DNA of 64,000 bases from Porphyromonadaceae bacterium (GTDB lineage Bacteria > Bacteroidota > Bacteroidia > Bacteroidales > Dysgonomonadaceae): assembly GCA_021372865.1 (NCBI GenBank), contig JAJFTO010000002.1, positions 1 to 64,000 on the forward strand, in the 5' to 3' direction. Positions 56,314-64,000 of the stretch are shown here, piece after piece; the first letter of the stretch is position 1; every line of letters starts with the position of its first letter. Under the pieces are notes generated by a model. That model saw nothing but the letters and a program-made list of their open reading frames with translations, did no database searches and was not told the DNA's origin. Position numbers and translations under genes: made by a program.

Positions 56314-57063
56314 ATGTCGCTATTTGAAAAAATTGATCATCACCGTCTTCCCTCCCACATAGCCATCATTATGGATGGAAACGGGCGTTGGGCCAAAGCC
56401 AGAGGATTGGAAAGAGCCGAAGGGCATCGGGAAGGTGTAAGCGCCATCCGCAAAGTGGTGGAAGCCGCCATCAGGGCATCGGTACAAACCCTCACCCTGT
56501 ATGCCTTCTCTACTGAAAACTGGTATCGCCCGGCAGAAGAGATAGATGGACTGATGGATTTAATGGTATATGCCATTACGAAAGAAACAGCTGATCTGAA
56601 AAAAAACGGAGTGAGTATTGCATCCATCGGAGATACAAGTCGCCTCCCCGTAAAAGTCAGAGAAGCACTTGATACATGCATCCGCGAAACGCAAGATGGG
56701 CGGAATCTAAAACTGGTAATAGCTTTGAGTTATTCTTCCAAATGGGAACTTGCAGAAGCTACCCGAAGAATAACCAGTGATGTGATCAAAGGAATTTTGA
56801 AAACAGAAGATATTTCCGAAGAAACCATTGGCAGGTATCTCACCACCAGCAAACTTTCCGATCCTGATCTTTTAATCAGGACGGGGGGAGAACAACGGAT
56901 CAGTAATTTTCTGCTGTGGCAATGTGCTTATGCAGAGTTTTATTTTACGGAGACCTTTTGGCCCGACTTTGATGAGGAAGCGTTTTACAAAGCAATTCTC
57001 GACTATCAGGGCCGGCAAAGGAGATACGGTAAAACCAGTGAACAGATAGAATCAGATAAATAA
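56314..57063 (+). CDS. uppS: Undecaprenyl diphosphate synthase
   Basis: 249 aa. Makes the C55 lipid carrier for cell-wall and glycan synthesis. IAIIMDGNGRWAKARGL carries catalytic Asp21; YAFSTENWYRP, DLLIRTGGEQRISNFLLWQ (motif V) and the terminal YGKTSEQ complete the set. Normal length; bamA follows after 46 nt. Confidence 0.97.
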   Translation: MSLFEKIDHHRLPSHIAIIMDGNGRWAKARGLERAEGHREGVSAIRKVVEAAIRASVQTLTLYAFSTENWYRPAEEIDGLMDLMVYAITKETADLKKNGVSIASIGDTSRLPVKVREALDTCIRETQDGRNLKLVIALSYSSKWELAEATRRITSDVIKGILKTEDISEETIGRYLTTSKLSDPDLLIRTGGEQRISNFLLWQCAYAEFYFTETFWPDFDEEAFYKAILDYQGRQRRYGKTSEQIESDK

Positions 57064-57109
57064 CCGCTACTCACTGAACCAAGTACAGTCAGAGAAAAGA
57101 TATTACACA

Positions 57110-59827
57110 ATGTTGAAGAAAACATTTAATTTACTTTTGTTATTCATCCTGCTTTCACAGGTATTGTTGCTGGCGCAAATCAACGACAGTGTGCGTACTA
57201 TTGCCCGGGAAGAATCAAATATCAACTACACTACTCCCCCCAAAAAATATTATATTGCCGATATTGATATCACAGGAGTGGAAGGTACCATGTACGAAGA
57301 TCAGAAATTTGTGCTGGTGGGCTTTTCCGGTCTGGTAAAAGGACAGGAAATTCAAATTCCAGGTGAGGAGATTACCAATGCCCTGAAGCGTTTTTGGAAG
57401 CAGGGCCTCTTTTCAGATGTAAAAATTCTGCAGTCTAAGGTTGAAGGTGACAGCGTATGGCTTGAGATCAAGCTCACTGATCGTCCCCGCGTAACGAACA
57501 TTCGCTATTTGGGCATGAAAAAAAGCGAGCAGGAGGACATTGAAAAAAAGATCGGTTTTGTAAAAGGGAACCAGATTACTCCTCCCCAGATTGACAGGGC
57601 CAAGACTATCATAAAAAGCTTTTATTCGGAGAAAGGATTCGGCGATGCCGAAGTGAGTATCTTTCAGCGACCGGATAGCACCCAGAAGAATCATGTGGTA
57701 CTAGAGGTAAACGTGGATAAAAAAGAAAAGCTCAAGGTCAACAGCATCGTGATAGAGGGTAACGAAGCGCTTACCGACAATCAGTTGAAATGGGCGATGA
57801 AGAAGACAAACGAAAAGGGAAAGATAAGAAATCTGTTTCGCGCAAAGAAGTTTGTCGAGGATCTTTACGAAGCGGACAAGAAAAATGTCATTACCAAATA
57901 TCAGGAAAAAGGTTACCGCGATGCGGAAATTCTACGCGACACAGTCTACAAACACGATGAAAAGACGGTAAATATTGAATTGTTGGTAGACGAAGGTCCC
58001 CTTTATCATATCCGCTCCATCAACTGGGTGGGCAACACACAGTATCCCTCGGCCCGTTTGGATCAATTGTTGAATATGTTACCGGGTGACGTATACAACC
58101 AAAAGAAACTACAGGAAAGATTGGTCTCCGATGAAGATGCCGCAGTAAACCTGTACCAAAATAACGGTTATCTCTTTTCAAACATCGATCCGGTTGAGAT
58201 CAATATTGAAAATGATTCTGTAGATCTGGAACTTCGCGTGGTTGAGGGGCCAAAAGCAACCATCAAGCGGGTTGTGATTCAGGGAAACGACCGTTTGTAT
58301 GAAGATGTGATCAGGAGAGAACTAAGGACCAAACCAGGAGCGATATTCAGTAAGGAGGACCTGTTGCGTTCTGTGCGTGAAATTGCACAGACCGGTCATT
58401 TCGACCCCGAAGCCCTCTCTGCCGATATAGGAAAGGGAATAAACCCTAATCCAGAAGACGGAACGGTCGATATTACTTATCCGCTCACATCGAAAGGAAA
58501 CGACCAGATTGAATTCTCTGCGGGTTGGGGTGTGACCGGACTGGTGGGTAAACTCAGTCTGAAACTCAACAACTTCTCACTGAAGAACTTACTAAACCCC
58601 TCCATGCACAGAGGCATTATTCCCCAGGGAGAGGGTCAGACCCTTGTGTTAAGTGCCCAGACAAATGGGCGTTATTATCAGTCGTACCAGTTTCAGTTTA
58701 CGGAACCCTGGTTTGGGGGAAAAAGGCCCAATAATCTGTCGTTGAGTGCCTATTATTCCAGATATACAGGACTGAATACCAATTATTATTCCCAAAACAG
58801 CTACTACGATCCTTATATGTACGGATATGGTGGATACGGCGGCTATGGTGGATATGGTGGATATCCGGGCTATGGTGGCTATGGTGGATACGGTGGATAC
58901 GGTGGATACGGCGGATACGGCGGATACGGATACCAGGATATGGCAGAGTATGCCTACGACCCCGATCAGGTCTTCAGCATGGTAGGCCTCTCACTAGGCT
59001 ACGGTAAACGCCTTGAGTGGCCCGACGATTACTTTCAATTTATGGCTGAACTGGGTTACCAACGCTATGGGCTTAAAAACTGGTCATACAACCAATTCCC
59101 GTTCCAGACTGGTGTGAGCAACAGCATTACCTTGGGACTCACGTTATCGCGTATATCCACCGATAATCCAATTTACACACGAACGGGATCTCAGTTTACA
59201 TTGAGTGTAAATGCTACCCCTCCCTTCTCTTTATGGGATGGAAATGATTACAATGCCATGGCATACGGAGATCCGGATAAGTACAAGTGGAACGAATATC
59301 ACAAATGGAAACTGAAAATCCGTACTTTTACCCCCCTTACACCCTCCACAGTGAAACGTACACCAGTGATGGCCACCCGTGTGGAATTTGGTATCCTTGG
59401 GCATTACAACAAAAATAAGCTGACCCCTTTTGAGACCTTCGATGTGGGCGGTGACGGTATGAGTGGTTATACCAGTTCCTTCGCTACCGAAAATATTGCA
59501 CTGAGAGGTTATGAAAACAACTCCATTGCCACGCAGGCACGCGCCTATACGCGTTTGGGTCTTGAATTGCGTTATCCTTTCATCCTGGAACCCAACTCTA
59601 CCATTTACGGGGTGGCTTTCCTGGAAGCTGGTAACGCATGGTACAATGTGAAAGATTTGAATCCTTTCGATTTGAAACGTTCAGCCGGTGTAGGAGCGCG
59701 TATATTCCTGCCAATGATTGGATTGATGGGTATTGACTGGGCTTACGGCTTCGATACCGTCTTTGGAAGTGGAAGCAGACAAAGAGGAGGAAGCCAGTTC
59801 CACTTTATTATTGGACAGGAATTTTAA
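57110..59827 (+). CDS. bamA: Outer-membrane protein assembly factor BamA
   Basis: 905 aa. Signal peptide (cleavage near LLA-QIND), five POTRA domains over about residues 45-450 and a 16-strand barrel with FSAGWGVTGLVG and the C-terminal FHFIIGQEF. It inserts barrel proteins in the outer membrane. A 37-residue Gly-Gly-Tyr repeat (residues 572-608) is inserted between NLSLSAYYSRYTG and VFSMVGLSLGYG, which by strand order corresponds to extracellular loop 3. Genes before and after are also envelope-biogenesis genes. Confidence 0.96.
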   Translation: MLKKTFNLLLLFILLSQVLLLAQINDSVRTIAREESNINYTTPPKKYYIADIDITGVEGTMYEDQKFVLVGFSGLVKGQEIQIPGEEITNALKRFWKQGLFSDVKILQSKVEGDSVWLEIKLTDRPRVTNIRYLGMKKSEQEDIEKKIGFVKGNQITPPQIDRAKTIIKSFYSEKGFGDAEVSIFQRPDSTQKNHVVLEVNVDKKEKLKVNSIVIEGNEALTDNQLKWAMKKTNEKGKIRNLFRAKKFVEDLYEADKKNVITKYQEKGYRDAEILRDTVYKHDEKTVNIELLVDEGPLYHIRSINWVGNTQYPSARLDQLLNMLPGDVYNQKKLQERLVSDEDAAVNLYQNNGYLFSNIDPVEINIENDSVDLELRVVEGPKATIKRVVIQGNDRLYEDVIRRELRTKPGAIFSKEDLLRSVREIAQTGHFDPEALSADIGKGINPNPEDGTVDITYPLTSKGNDQIEFSAGWGVTGLVGKLSLKLNNFSLKNLLNPSMHRGIIPQGEGQTLVLSAQTNGRYYQSYQFQFTEPWFGGKRPNNLSLSAYYSRYTGLNTNYYSQNSYYDPYMYGYGGYGGYGGYGGYPGYGGYGGYGGYGGYGGYGGYGYQDMAEYAYDPDQVFSMVGLSLGYGKRLEWPDDYFQFMAELGYQRYGLKNWSYNQFPFQTGVSNSITLGLTLSRISTDNPIYTRTGSQFTLSVNATPPFSLWDGNDYNAMAYGDPDKYKWNEYHKWKLKIRTFTPLTPSTVKRTPVMATRVEFGILGHYNKNKLTPFETFDVGGDGMSGYTSSFATENIALRGYENNSIATQARAYTRLGLELRYPFILEPNSTIYGVAFLEAGNAWYNVKDLNPFDLKRSAGVGARIFLPMIGLMGIDWAYGFDTVFGSGSRQRGGSQFHFIIGQEF
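58823..58933 (+). repeat. Tandem 9-bp repeat coding Gly-Gly-Tyr within bamA
   Basis: 111 bp of in-frame GGNGGNTAY units, mostly GGTGGATAC or GGCGGATAC, giving about 12 Gly-Tyr steps broken once by TATCCGGGC (Tyr-Pro-Gly). Units are nearly identical at the DNA level, so strand slippage could change copy number in 3-residue steps without a frameshift. Confidence 0.9.
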
Positions 59828-59968
59828 CTGATGAAAATGGGTCACCTGTCTTTTTAATTATTTTTAGGGAGACTATTGTAAACGTTTGTAACTTAAAATC
59901 GTCTTACATAACAACAAACAACAGTATACAAAATCCTGTTACCAAACAAATTAAAAGGAGAAAACATA

Positions 59969-60481
59969 ATGAAAAAGACTCTGTTAATAATTGGAATGTT
60001 TATATCATTGACAATAAACAGTATGTATGCTCAGCGATATGCGCTTATTGACATGGAATACATTCTCGAGAGAGTACCTGCCTACGAAAATGCCAACAAA
60101 CAGCTTGAAAGCTTATCCGCCCAGTGGCAAAAAAAGGTTGACGAACAGGTGGAAGTTGTAAATGCCATGTATAAAAAATATCAGGCGGATTTGGCTTTAC
60201 TTTCGGGAACGGAAAAGACCAAACGTGAAAATGAAATCGTGACAAAGGAAAATGCAATACAGGAACTGAAAAACCAGTATTTCGGTCCTCAGGGAGAGTT
60301 GTTCAAACAGCGGGAAACGTTGATCAAACCCATACAGGATAACATATACGATGTGATAAAAGAGATTGCTACGGATCAGGGTTATGCAGTGGTGGTAGAC
60401 AGGGCTTCCGCCACATCCATCATTTTTGCCTCACCCTCCATAGATATTAGCGATCAGGTACTTTCAAGGTTAGGCTATTAA
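59969..60481 (+). CDS. OmpH/Skp-family periplasmic chaperone 1
   Basis: 170 aa. Signal peptide (MKKTLLIIGMFISLTINSMYA) and a coiled-coil body with ALIDMEYILERVPAYENANKQLE and EIVTKENAIQELKNQYFGPQGEL (quoted in part), the OmpH pattern. Binds unfolded outer-membrane proteins delivered to BamA. It lies 141 nt after bamA and 67 nt before its paralogue. Confidence 0.92.
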   Translation: MKKTLLIIGMFISLTINSMYAQRYALIDMEYILERVPAYENANKQLESLSAQWQKKVDEQVEVVNAMYKKYQADLALLSGTEKTKRENEIVTKENAIQELKNQYFGPQGELFKQRETLIKPIQDNIYDVIKEIATDQGYAVVVDRASATSIIFASPSIDISDQVLSRLGY

Positions 60482-60493
60482 AAAGAAATAGTT

Positions 60494-60501
60494 TATCTTT
60501 G
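60494..60501 (+). promoter_or_regulatory. -7 element before the second OmpH gene
   Basis: TATCTTTG, 47 nt before the ATG at 60549. Suggests the second chaperone gene can be transcribed separately; no -33 TTG at ideal spacing. Confidence 0.4.
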
Positions 60502-60548
60502 TGACGATTTAACCAGGAATTTTTATTAATAAATTACAAATAGACATC

Positions 60549-61058
60549 ATGTTAAAAAAATTATTGATCTTTTTTATTTCACTGGCACCCCTAGCAGCCG
60601 TTGCTCAGGATGTGAAACTTGCATACCTCAACGCACAGGAAATTTTTTCAGCCATGCCTGAATTGGCGGGCATTGAAACACAACTCAAGTCCAAGCAGGA
60701 GGAAATTTCCAAAAATGGCCAGGCACTGGTTGATGAATTCAACAAAAAATCAGAAGAATTCAATAAGACTCCTGCTTCTTCTGAGGCAGTGCAGCAAGAC
60801 CAGCAAAAACAACTAGCCCAGATTCAGGAGAGATACCAGGTTTACCTGCAGAACAGCCAACAGGAGATACAACAATTACAACAAAAACTGCTGGAACCGG
60901 TCAACAAAAAAATTGCCGATGCCATCAAAGCTGTGGGAGATGAAAACAAGTACACTTTTGTTTTCGATGTTTCCACAATGCAGTCACCTTTTGTGTATGT
61001 AAGCCCCACGGCCACGAACATAACATCCAATGTGAAGACCAAGCTGGGTCTGAAGTGA
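60549..61058 (+). CDS. OmpH/Skp-family periplasmic chaperone 2
   Basis: 169 aa. Signal peptide (cleaved near AAVA-QDVK) then KLAYLNAQEIFSAMPELAGIE and a Gln-rich coiled coil (QQKLLEPVNKKIADAIKAVG). Paralogue of the preceding gene; same general Skp role. A strong hairpin terminator follows. Confidence 0.92.
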   Translation: MLKKLLIFFISLAPLAAVAQDVKLAYLNAQEIFSAMPELAGIETQLKSKQEEISKNGQALVDEFNKKSEEFNKTPASSEAVQQDQQKQLAQIQERYQVYLQNSQQEIQQLQQKLLEPVNKKIADAIKAVGDENKYTFVFDVSTMQSPFVYVSPTATNITSNVKTKLGLK

Positions 61059-61078
61059 AATTGAAAAACATGCAAAAA

Positions 61079-61115
61079 TTAAAAAGGGACTTCTTTTGCG
61101 GAAGCCCCTTTTTTA
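61079..61115. terminator. Bidirectional rho-independent terminator
   Basis: AAAAAGGGACTTC pairs with GGAAGCCCCTTTTT (one A-C mismatch) around a short TTTTGC loop. U-tracts occur on either side, so it can end both the bamA-ompH transcript and the minus-strand Usp transcript. Confidence 0.75.
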
Positions 61116-61132
61116 TGGTTAACCCAATCACA

Positions 61133-62278
61133 TTACATCCCTTTAATCACCAGCAGGGGTGTATCTGAATGAAATAACATCCTGCGGGCGATACCCGGAT
61201 TAAACATCCTCGCAAAGATGTTGCGGCGGGAACTTGACAAAGAGATCAGGTCTATATTGTGTTCTTTCACAAATTTATCGAGTGACTCTTCCATTCTCTC
61301 ATTCTGCTCAATCAGTCTGTATTCCGTCTGTAACTGGGGATATAAATCAGAAAAGCGTTGTTGAATCCCCGATAGTTTTATTTCATTCCATACATCTTCC
61401 TTTTTTGCAATATGGGCGAGATACACTTTAACCGGATACTGCTTCAGAATGCACATCATCACATCAAAAGCCTTGAATTCACGCTCCTGAAAATTGGTCA
61501 GAAAAACAATGTGCTTCATTGTTGAAAGATCCTGGATTTTGGCACCCTCGGGAATAGCAAAAATTGGCGTTCTGCAGCCCTCCATTACCTCCGCAGTCAC
61601 ACTCCCAATCAGATCTAGCTCTTTGGCGTTCTTTCCCCTTGTACCCATTACAATGGCAGTAGGCCGTATTTTTTTGGAATAAGCAATGATCTCTTCTTCA
61701 GGAAGACCTTCCATCAGAACCGTCTGGTAAGAAACTCTCAGAAGTGTACCGGCAGATATTTCTGTTTCAATTTTTTTTACCAGGTTCTGCATCTCACCCT
61801 CGGTTTTGCTTTTGATATCCTGGTAAATTTCTTTGTCGGTTGCTTGGAAAGTAAAAGAATCGCCGAAAGGTATTGCACCCGGATAAAAAGGTGTGAAGAA
61901 GGCGTGCAGGAGCTTCACCTTACAATCCATATCATGTGCCAGCCGAAAGCCAAATTCACAAGCCGCGAGAGAATATTCGGAAAAGTCAACCGGTACGAGA
62001 ATTTCTTTTCTTATCTCCTGTTCCTGTTCTTTATCGGCCTGGGATGTAAAATCTACCTTTTCAATTATACGGAGTGCTTCAGTAAGATCGGATTCATTTA
62101 TGCGTACGCGCACGTTCCCGGGAATAACCGGATCAATCATCTTAATTCCATGTATCACTGCCGGAATACCTTCCGACTCAAGGATCGATTTTAAGATGTG
62201 GGCCTTTTCATAAGAATGAATGGCCACCGTAACCAATTTTTCGTCGTGCGAATTTTTCTTTTTACCATCTTTTTCCAT
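61133..62278 (-). CDS. DUF2007-UspA-UspA universal stress fusion
   Basis: About 381 aa. The N-terminal ~70 residues resemble DUF2007 (VTVAIHSYEKAHILKSILESEGIPAVI, quoted in part). Two UspA-type domains follow: the first begins KEILVPVDFSEYSLAACEFG and contains the Usp glycine loop MGTRGKNAKELDLIGSVTAEVM; the second (MKHIVFLTNFQEREFKAFDVM) lacks a clear glycine loop. ATG 62278 is chosen over an upstream in-frame start at 62335. Stress-associated, ligand unknown. Confidence 0.88.
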   Translation of the reverse strand: MEKDGKKKNSHDEKLVTVAIHSYEKAHILKSILESEGIPAVIHGIKMIDPVIPGNVRVRINESDLTEALRIIEKVDFTSQADKEQEQEIRKEILVPVDFSEYSLAACEFGFRLAHDMDCKVKLLHAFFTPFYPGAIPFGDSFTFQATDKEIYQDIKSKTEGEMQNLVKKIETEISAGTLLRVSYQTVLMEGLPEEEIIAYSKKIRPTAIVMGTRGKNAKELDLIGSVTAEVMEGCRTPIFAIPEGAKIQDLSTMKHIVFLTNFQEREFKAFDVMMCILKQYPVKVYLAHIAKKEDVWNEIKLSGIQQRFSDLYPQLQTEYRLIEQNERMEESLDKFVKEHNIDLISLSSSRRNIFARMFNPGIARRMLFHSDTPLLVIKGM

Positions 62279-62392
62279 ACTTGTATATTCTTTGCATGTC
62301 CATGGAATATCACCATAAACAACGGGTTGAAACAAAGACAGGTAACCCGAAATCAGGCTTCCTTAGCATGAAATATTGGGTCACATTAGATT

Positions 62393-62683
62393 TTAATCTA
62401 CTTCTGTAGTGTCAGCAGTGTCAGGTTGAGGATAATCTTCAAGTCCGAGTATCTTCAACGCTTTATCAAAAATTGTGGTATCGTCGAGCACAACAATACC
62501 ACCGTTTGGTCCGGGTTCAATGTGTATTCCTACACTTTTCCCCTCCTTGTAATTGTATCCACCAAAATAATTCCGGACTGTTTCTGGTTTCATGTCCAAT
62601 TCCGCAGCTATTTGATGGATACTACCATCAGGGAGTTTGTCTTTCAGTTCTCGCAACTCATTAAAAGTAATTGTTCTTGCCAT
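62393..62683 (-). CDS. Small HTH DNA-binding protein
   Basis: 96 aa. A helix-turn-helix reads DGSIHQIAAELDMKPETVRNYFGG at residues ~18-41 (quoted in part). A turn with HIEPGPNGGIVVLDDTTIF and an acidic tail (QPDTADTTEVD) follow. Common small regulator in Bacteroidales; target unknown. Confidence 0.8.
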   Translation of the reverse strand: MARTITFNELRELKDKLPDGSIHQIAAELDMKPETVRNYFGGYNYKEGKSVGIHIEPGPNGGIVVLDDTTIFDKALKILGLEDYPQPDTADTTEVD

Positions 62684-62814
62684 GGCTTTTTATTTTAATT
62701 TGATAATACATTCAGGACTTATTTCGTGCCCTAAACTTACACAAAAAAAAAGATATCCCAAACTATTTCTAAAAATATTTACGAAAATGTTTCGCGTCTA
62801 TCAATAGAACATAT

Positions 62815-63513
62815 TCAATGAGGTAAAGTTGCTAAAAATGAGCTAAAAATAATTAGGAGGATCAGATAAGATGGTATAAATATGGATAAAATATTTGCGT
62901 GCGTACGACTATACAAGGGTGTGTTTTGTGATTGGGGATGATGTAGAAGCGAAGTCCGTGTGATACGATACAACTCATAAAACAGGTAACCCAGAATTGA
63001 ACCTGCGATCATTCCTGCCAGAATATCTGACACAAAATGTACACCGAGATAAATACGGGTATAACTGTTCAACACAGCCCAGAATAATACAGTGATTGAC
63101 ACCCATCGATTCCGGAAAAGCAGACTGAGAAAGACAGCCAGGCCAAAACTGTTTGTGGCATGACTGGAAATGAAACCATAAAGGCCGCCCCTGTAACCGT
63201 TCACAATGTCAACCAAATCCTTGAAATCGGGATGATGTGTGGGGCGAAAACGTTCGAACAATGGTTTGAAAAATGCAGAAGCCAACTGATCGCATGCTGC
63301 AAATAACAGGATAAAAAAAAGAGTTACAAGCAAGCCTTCTTTCCAGTGGGATTTATAAAAGAAAAGAAAAATAATCAACAGAAAAAGAGGAATCCAAACC
63401 AGCCTGCCACTCAACATCCACATCACATTGTCAAGGAATTGCGAGTCACTACCGTTCAACGCAAAGAACAAGTTCCGCTCTAACGGCAATAATTTGTCTA
63501 TGGCCTCGTTCAT
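62815..63513 (-). CDS. PAP2-family membrane phosphatase
   Basis: 232 aa. Five or six membrane helices and the three PAP2 motifs: FKPLFERFRPTHHP, SSHATNSFG and RIYLGVHFVSDILAG. Could dephosphorylate lipids such as undecaprenyl diphosphate or phosphatidate; the substrate is not evident. The ATG overlaps the stop of the upstream BatE gene (ATGA). Confidence 0.92.
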   Translation of the reverse strand: MNEAIDKLLPLERNLFFALNGSDSQFLDNVMWMLSGRLVWIPLFLLIIFLFFYKSHWKEGLLVTLFFILLFAACDQLASAFFKPLFERFRPTHHPDFKDLVDIVNGYRGGLYGFISSHATNSFGLAVFLSLLFRNRWVSITVLFWAVLNSYTRIYLGVHFVSDILAGMIAGSILGYLFYELYRITRTSLLHHPQSQNTPLYSRTHANILSIFIPSYLILLIIFSSFLATLPH

Positions 63514-64000
63514 ATAATCTCTAGGTTTTTTTTGGATATCCAGCCTACGCTGCCATTGGCGATTTCTATTTCATACCAGTTGGCATCGCTGCTCCTGATT
63601 CTCACTTTCGTACCTTCATGCAATTCAAAAAGAGCATTGCTGTTCGCATCGGGTGATGCATTCACTTGGGCTGCACCTACCATGACGATGGCATCGTTTC
63701 TGTGAATTCGTTCACTTTTTTGACTGAAAGCAAAAACGTTGGTGACAATCATTAGAATAAACAGTACAATCCCTGCATAAAAAGCACTTTTTCTAACCCA
63801 TAGAATACGAACAAAAAGAAAAGTGCCTACTGACGCCAGAAAAAGAATAAAAAGCAGGATGCTGATATTTGCCCATTCATTGGAGTTATATATGTTTCGT
63901 ATTGCGAGAAACCAGTTCGTAAGAAAAAGATCCCCGGCAGTGTCAATACGATCTACGGTCCTGTTTCTGGCAAAACGCAGATTGTGCCGGATATCGCCAT
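63510..64000 (-). CDS. BatE-like protein, C-terminal part (start off the window)
   Basis: The minus-strand frame is open from the window edge (64000) to TGA at 63512-63510, 163 codons. The visible sequence has RFARNRTVDRIDTAGDLFL, then two membrane helices (ISILLFILFLASVGTFLFVRIL, quoted in part; AGIVLFILMIVTNVFAF), then an SH3-like domain (AAQVNASPDANSNALFELHEG; GSVGWISKKNLEII). This matches the C-terminal half of BatE-type TPR-SH3 proteins of the Bat (aerotolerance) operon. A shorter ATG at 63752 would lose the first helix and is not the true start. Confidence 0.82.
   Translation of the reverse strand, partial: GDIRHNLRFARNRTVDRIDTAGDLFLTNWFLAIRNIYNSNEWANISILLFILFLASVGTFLFVRILWVRKSAFYAGIVLFILMIVTNVFAFSQKSERIHRNDAIVMVGAAQVNASPDANSNALFELHEGTKVRIRSSDANWYEIEIANGSVGWISKKNLEII

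Noticed and set aside
58823..58933. CRISPR array or intergenic satellite
   Set aside because: The 9-bp units are in frame inside bamA and have no spacers; it is a coding tandem repeat.

Overview
The window is a chromosomal segment of a Bacteroidota bacterium, most likely order Bacteroidales; a Dysgonomonadaceae/Porphyromonadaceae-type genome is plausible but is only an impression. The grounds are lineage-typical gene sets (NigD-like lipoprotein, DUF4294-, DUF6089- and DUF6242-like proteins, the uppS-bamA-ompH-ompH cluster, rplY-pth-S4, nusB-yajC-ybbR-coaE, a BatE-like protein next to a PAP2 phosphatase) and the repeated Bacteroidetes-type -7 element TAnnTTTG in front of many genes.

Layout. 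1-5640: housekeeping genes (recJ fragment, mnmA, a small outer-membrane protein, hflX, an Ask_Ect-like aspartate kinase, maf). 5641-27829: a block of 17 same-strand genes encoding an extracellular contractile injection system (eCIS, related to the Serratia antifeeding prophage Afp and Photorhabdus PVC). 27835-32251: comB, then rplY-pth-S4 and a secreted GH20 hexosaminidase on the minus strand. 32252-38753: nusB-yajC-ybbR-coaE, a small winged-helix protein and a large FAD/Fe-S oxidoreductase. 38778-44344: yitT, leuS and an acyl-CoA synthetase on the minus strand. 44546-49641: DUF4294 protein, SulP transporter, YgiQ radical SAM protein and NigD-like lipoprotein. 49779-52953: prmC-recX-comF-pyrE-SRPBCC on the minus strand. 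53007-61058: ribD, a lipoprotein, DUF6089-like protein, uppS, bamA and two Skp/OmpH chaperones. 61133-64000: universal stress protein fusion, small HTH protein, PAP2 phosphatase and the C-terminal part of BatE, all minus strand.

The eCIS is the exceptional system. In order it has a DUF4255 tube-terminator protein (Afp16-like), an unrecognised 292-aa protein, one sheath protein, two tube proteins, a 53-aa Afp6/DUF5908-like protein, a LysM hub protein (Afp7), a VgrG-like spike (Afp8), a PAAR tip (Afp10), a gp25 wedge protein (Afp9), two large baseplate proteins (Afp11, Afp12), a 1252-aa protein with a PKD domain, a tape-measure protein (Afp14), a DUF4157 protein with HEAWH and a Ser/Gly-rich segment (the best cargo candidate), a 117-aa orphan and an AAA+ ATPase (Afp15). 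There is no recognisable tail fibre, capsid, terminase, integrase, lysis gene or T6SS membrane complex. The gene set therefore predicts a released or surface-held injection particle rather than a phage or a T6SS. The start of the locus is preceded by ATGCAA boxes spaced close to whole helical turns and by a perfect inverted repeat next to the presumed promoter, so the locus is probably under dedicated control.

Other points of note are a 37-residue Gly-Gly-Tyr tandem repeat in a predicted surface loop of BamA, a DUF2007-UspA-UspA fusion, and a comB gene with its own promoter directly after the eCIS. I saw no tRNA, rRNA, CRISPR array or insertion sequence.
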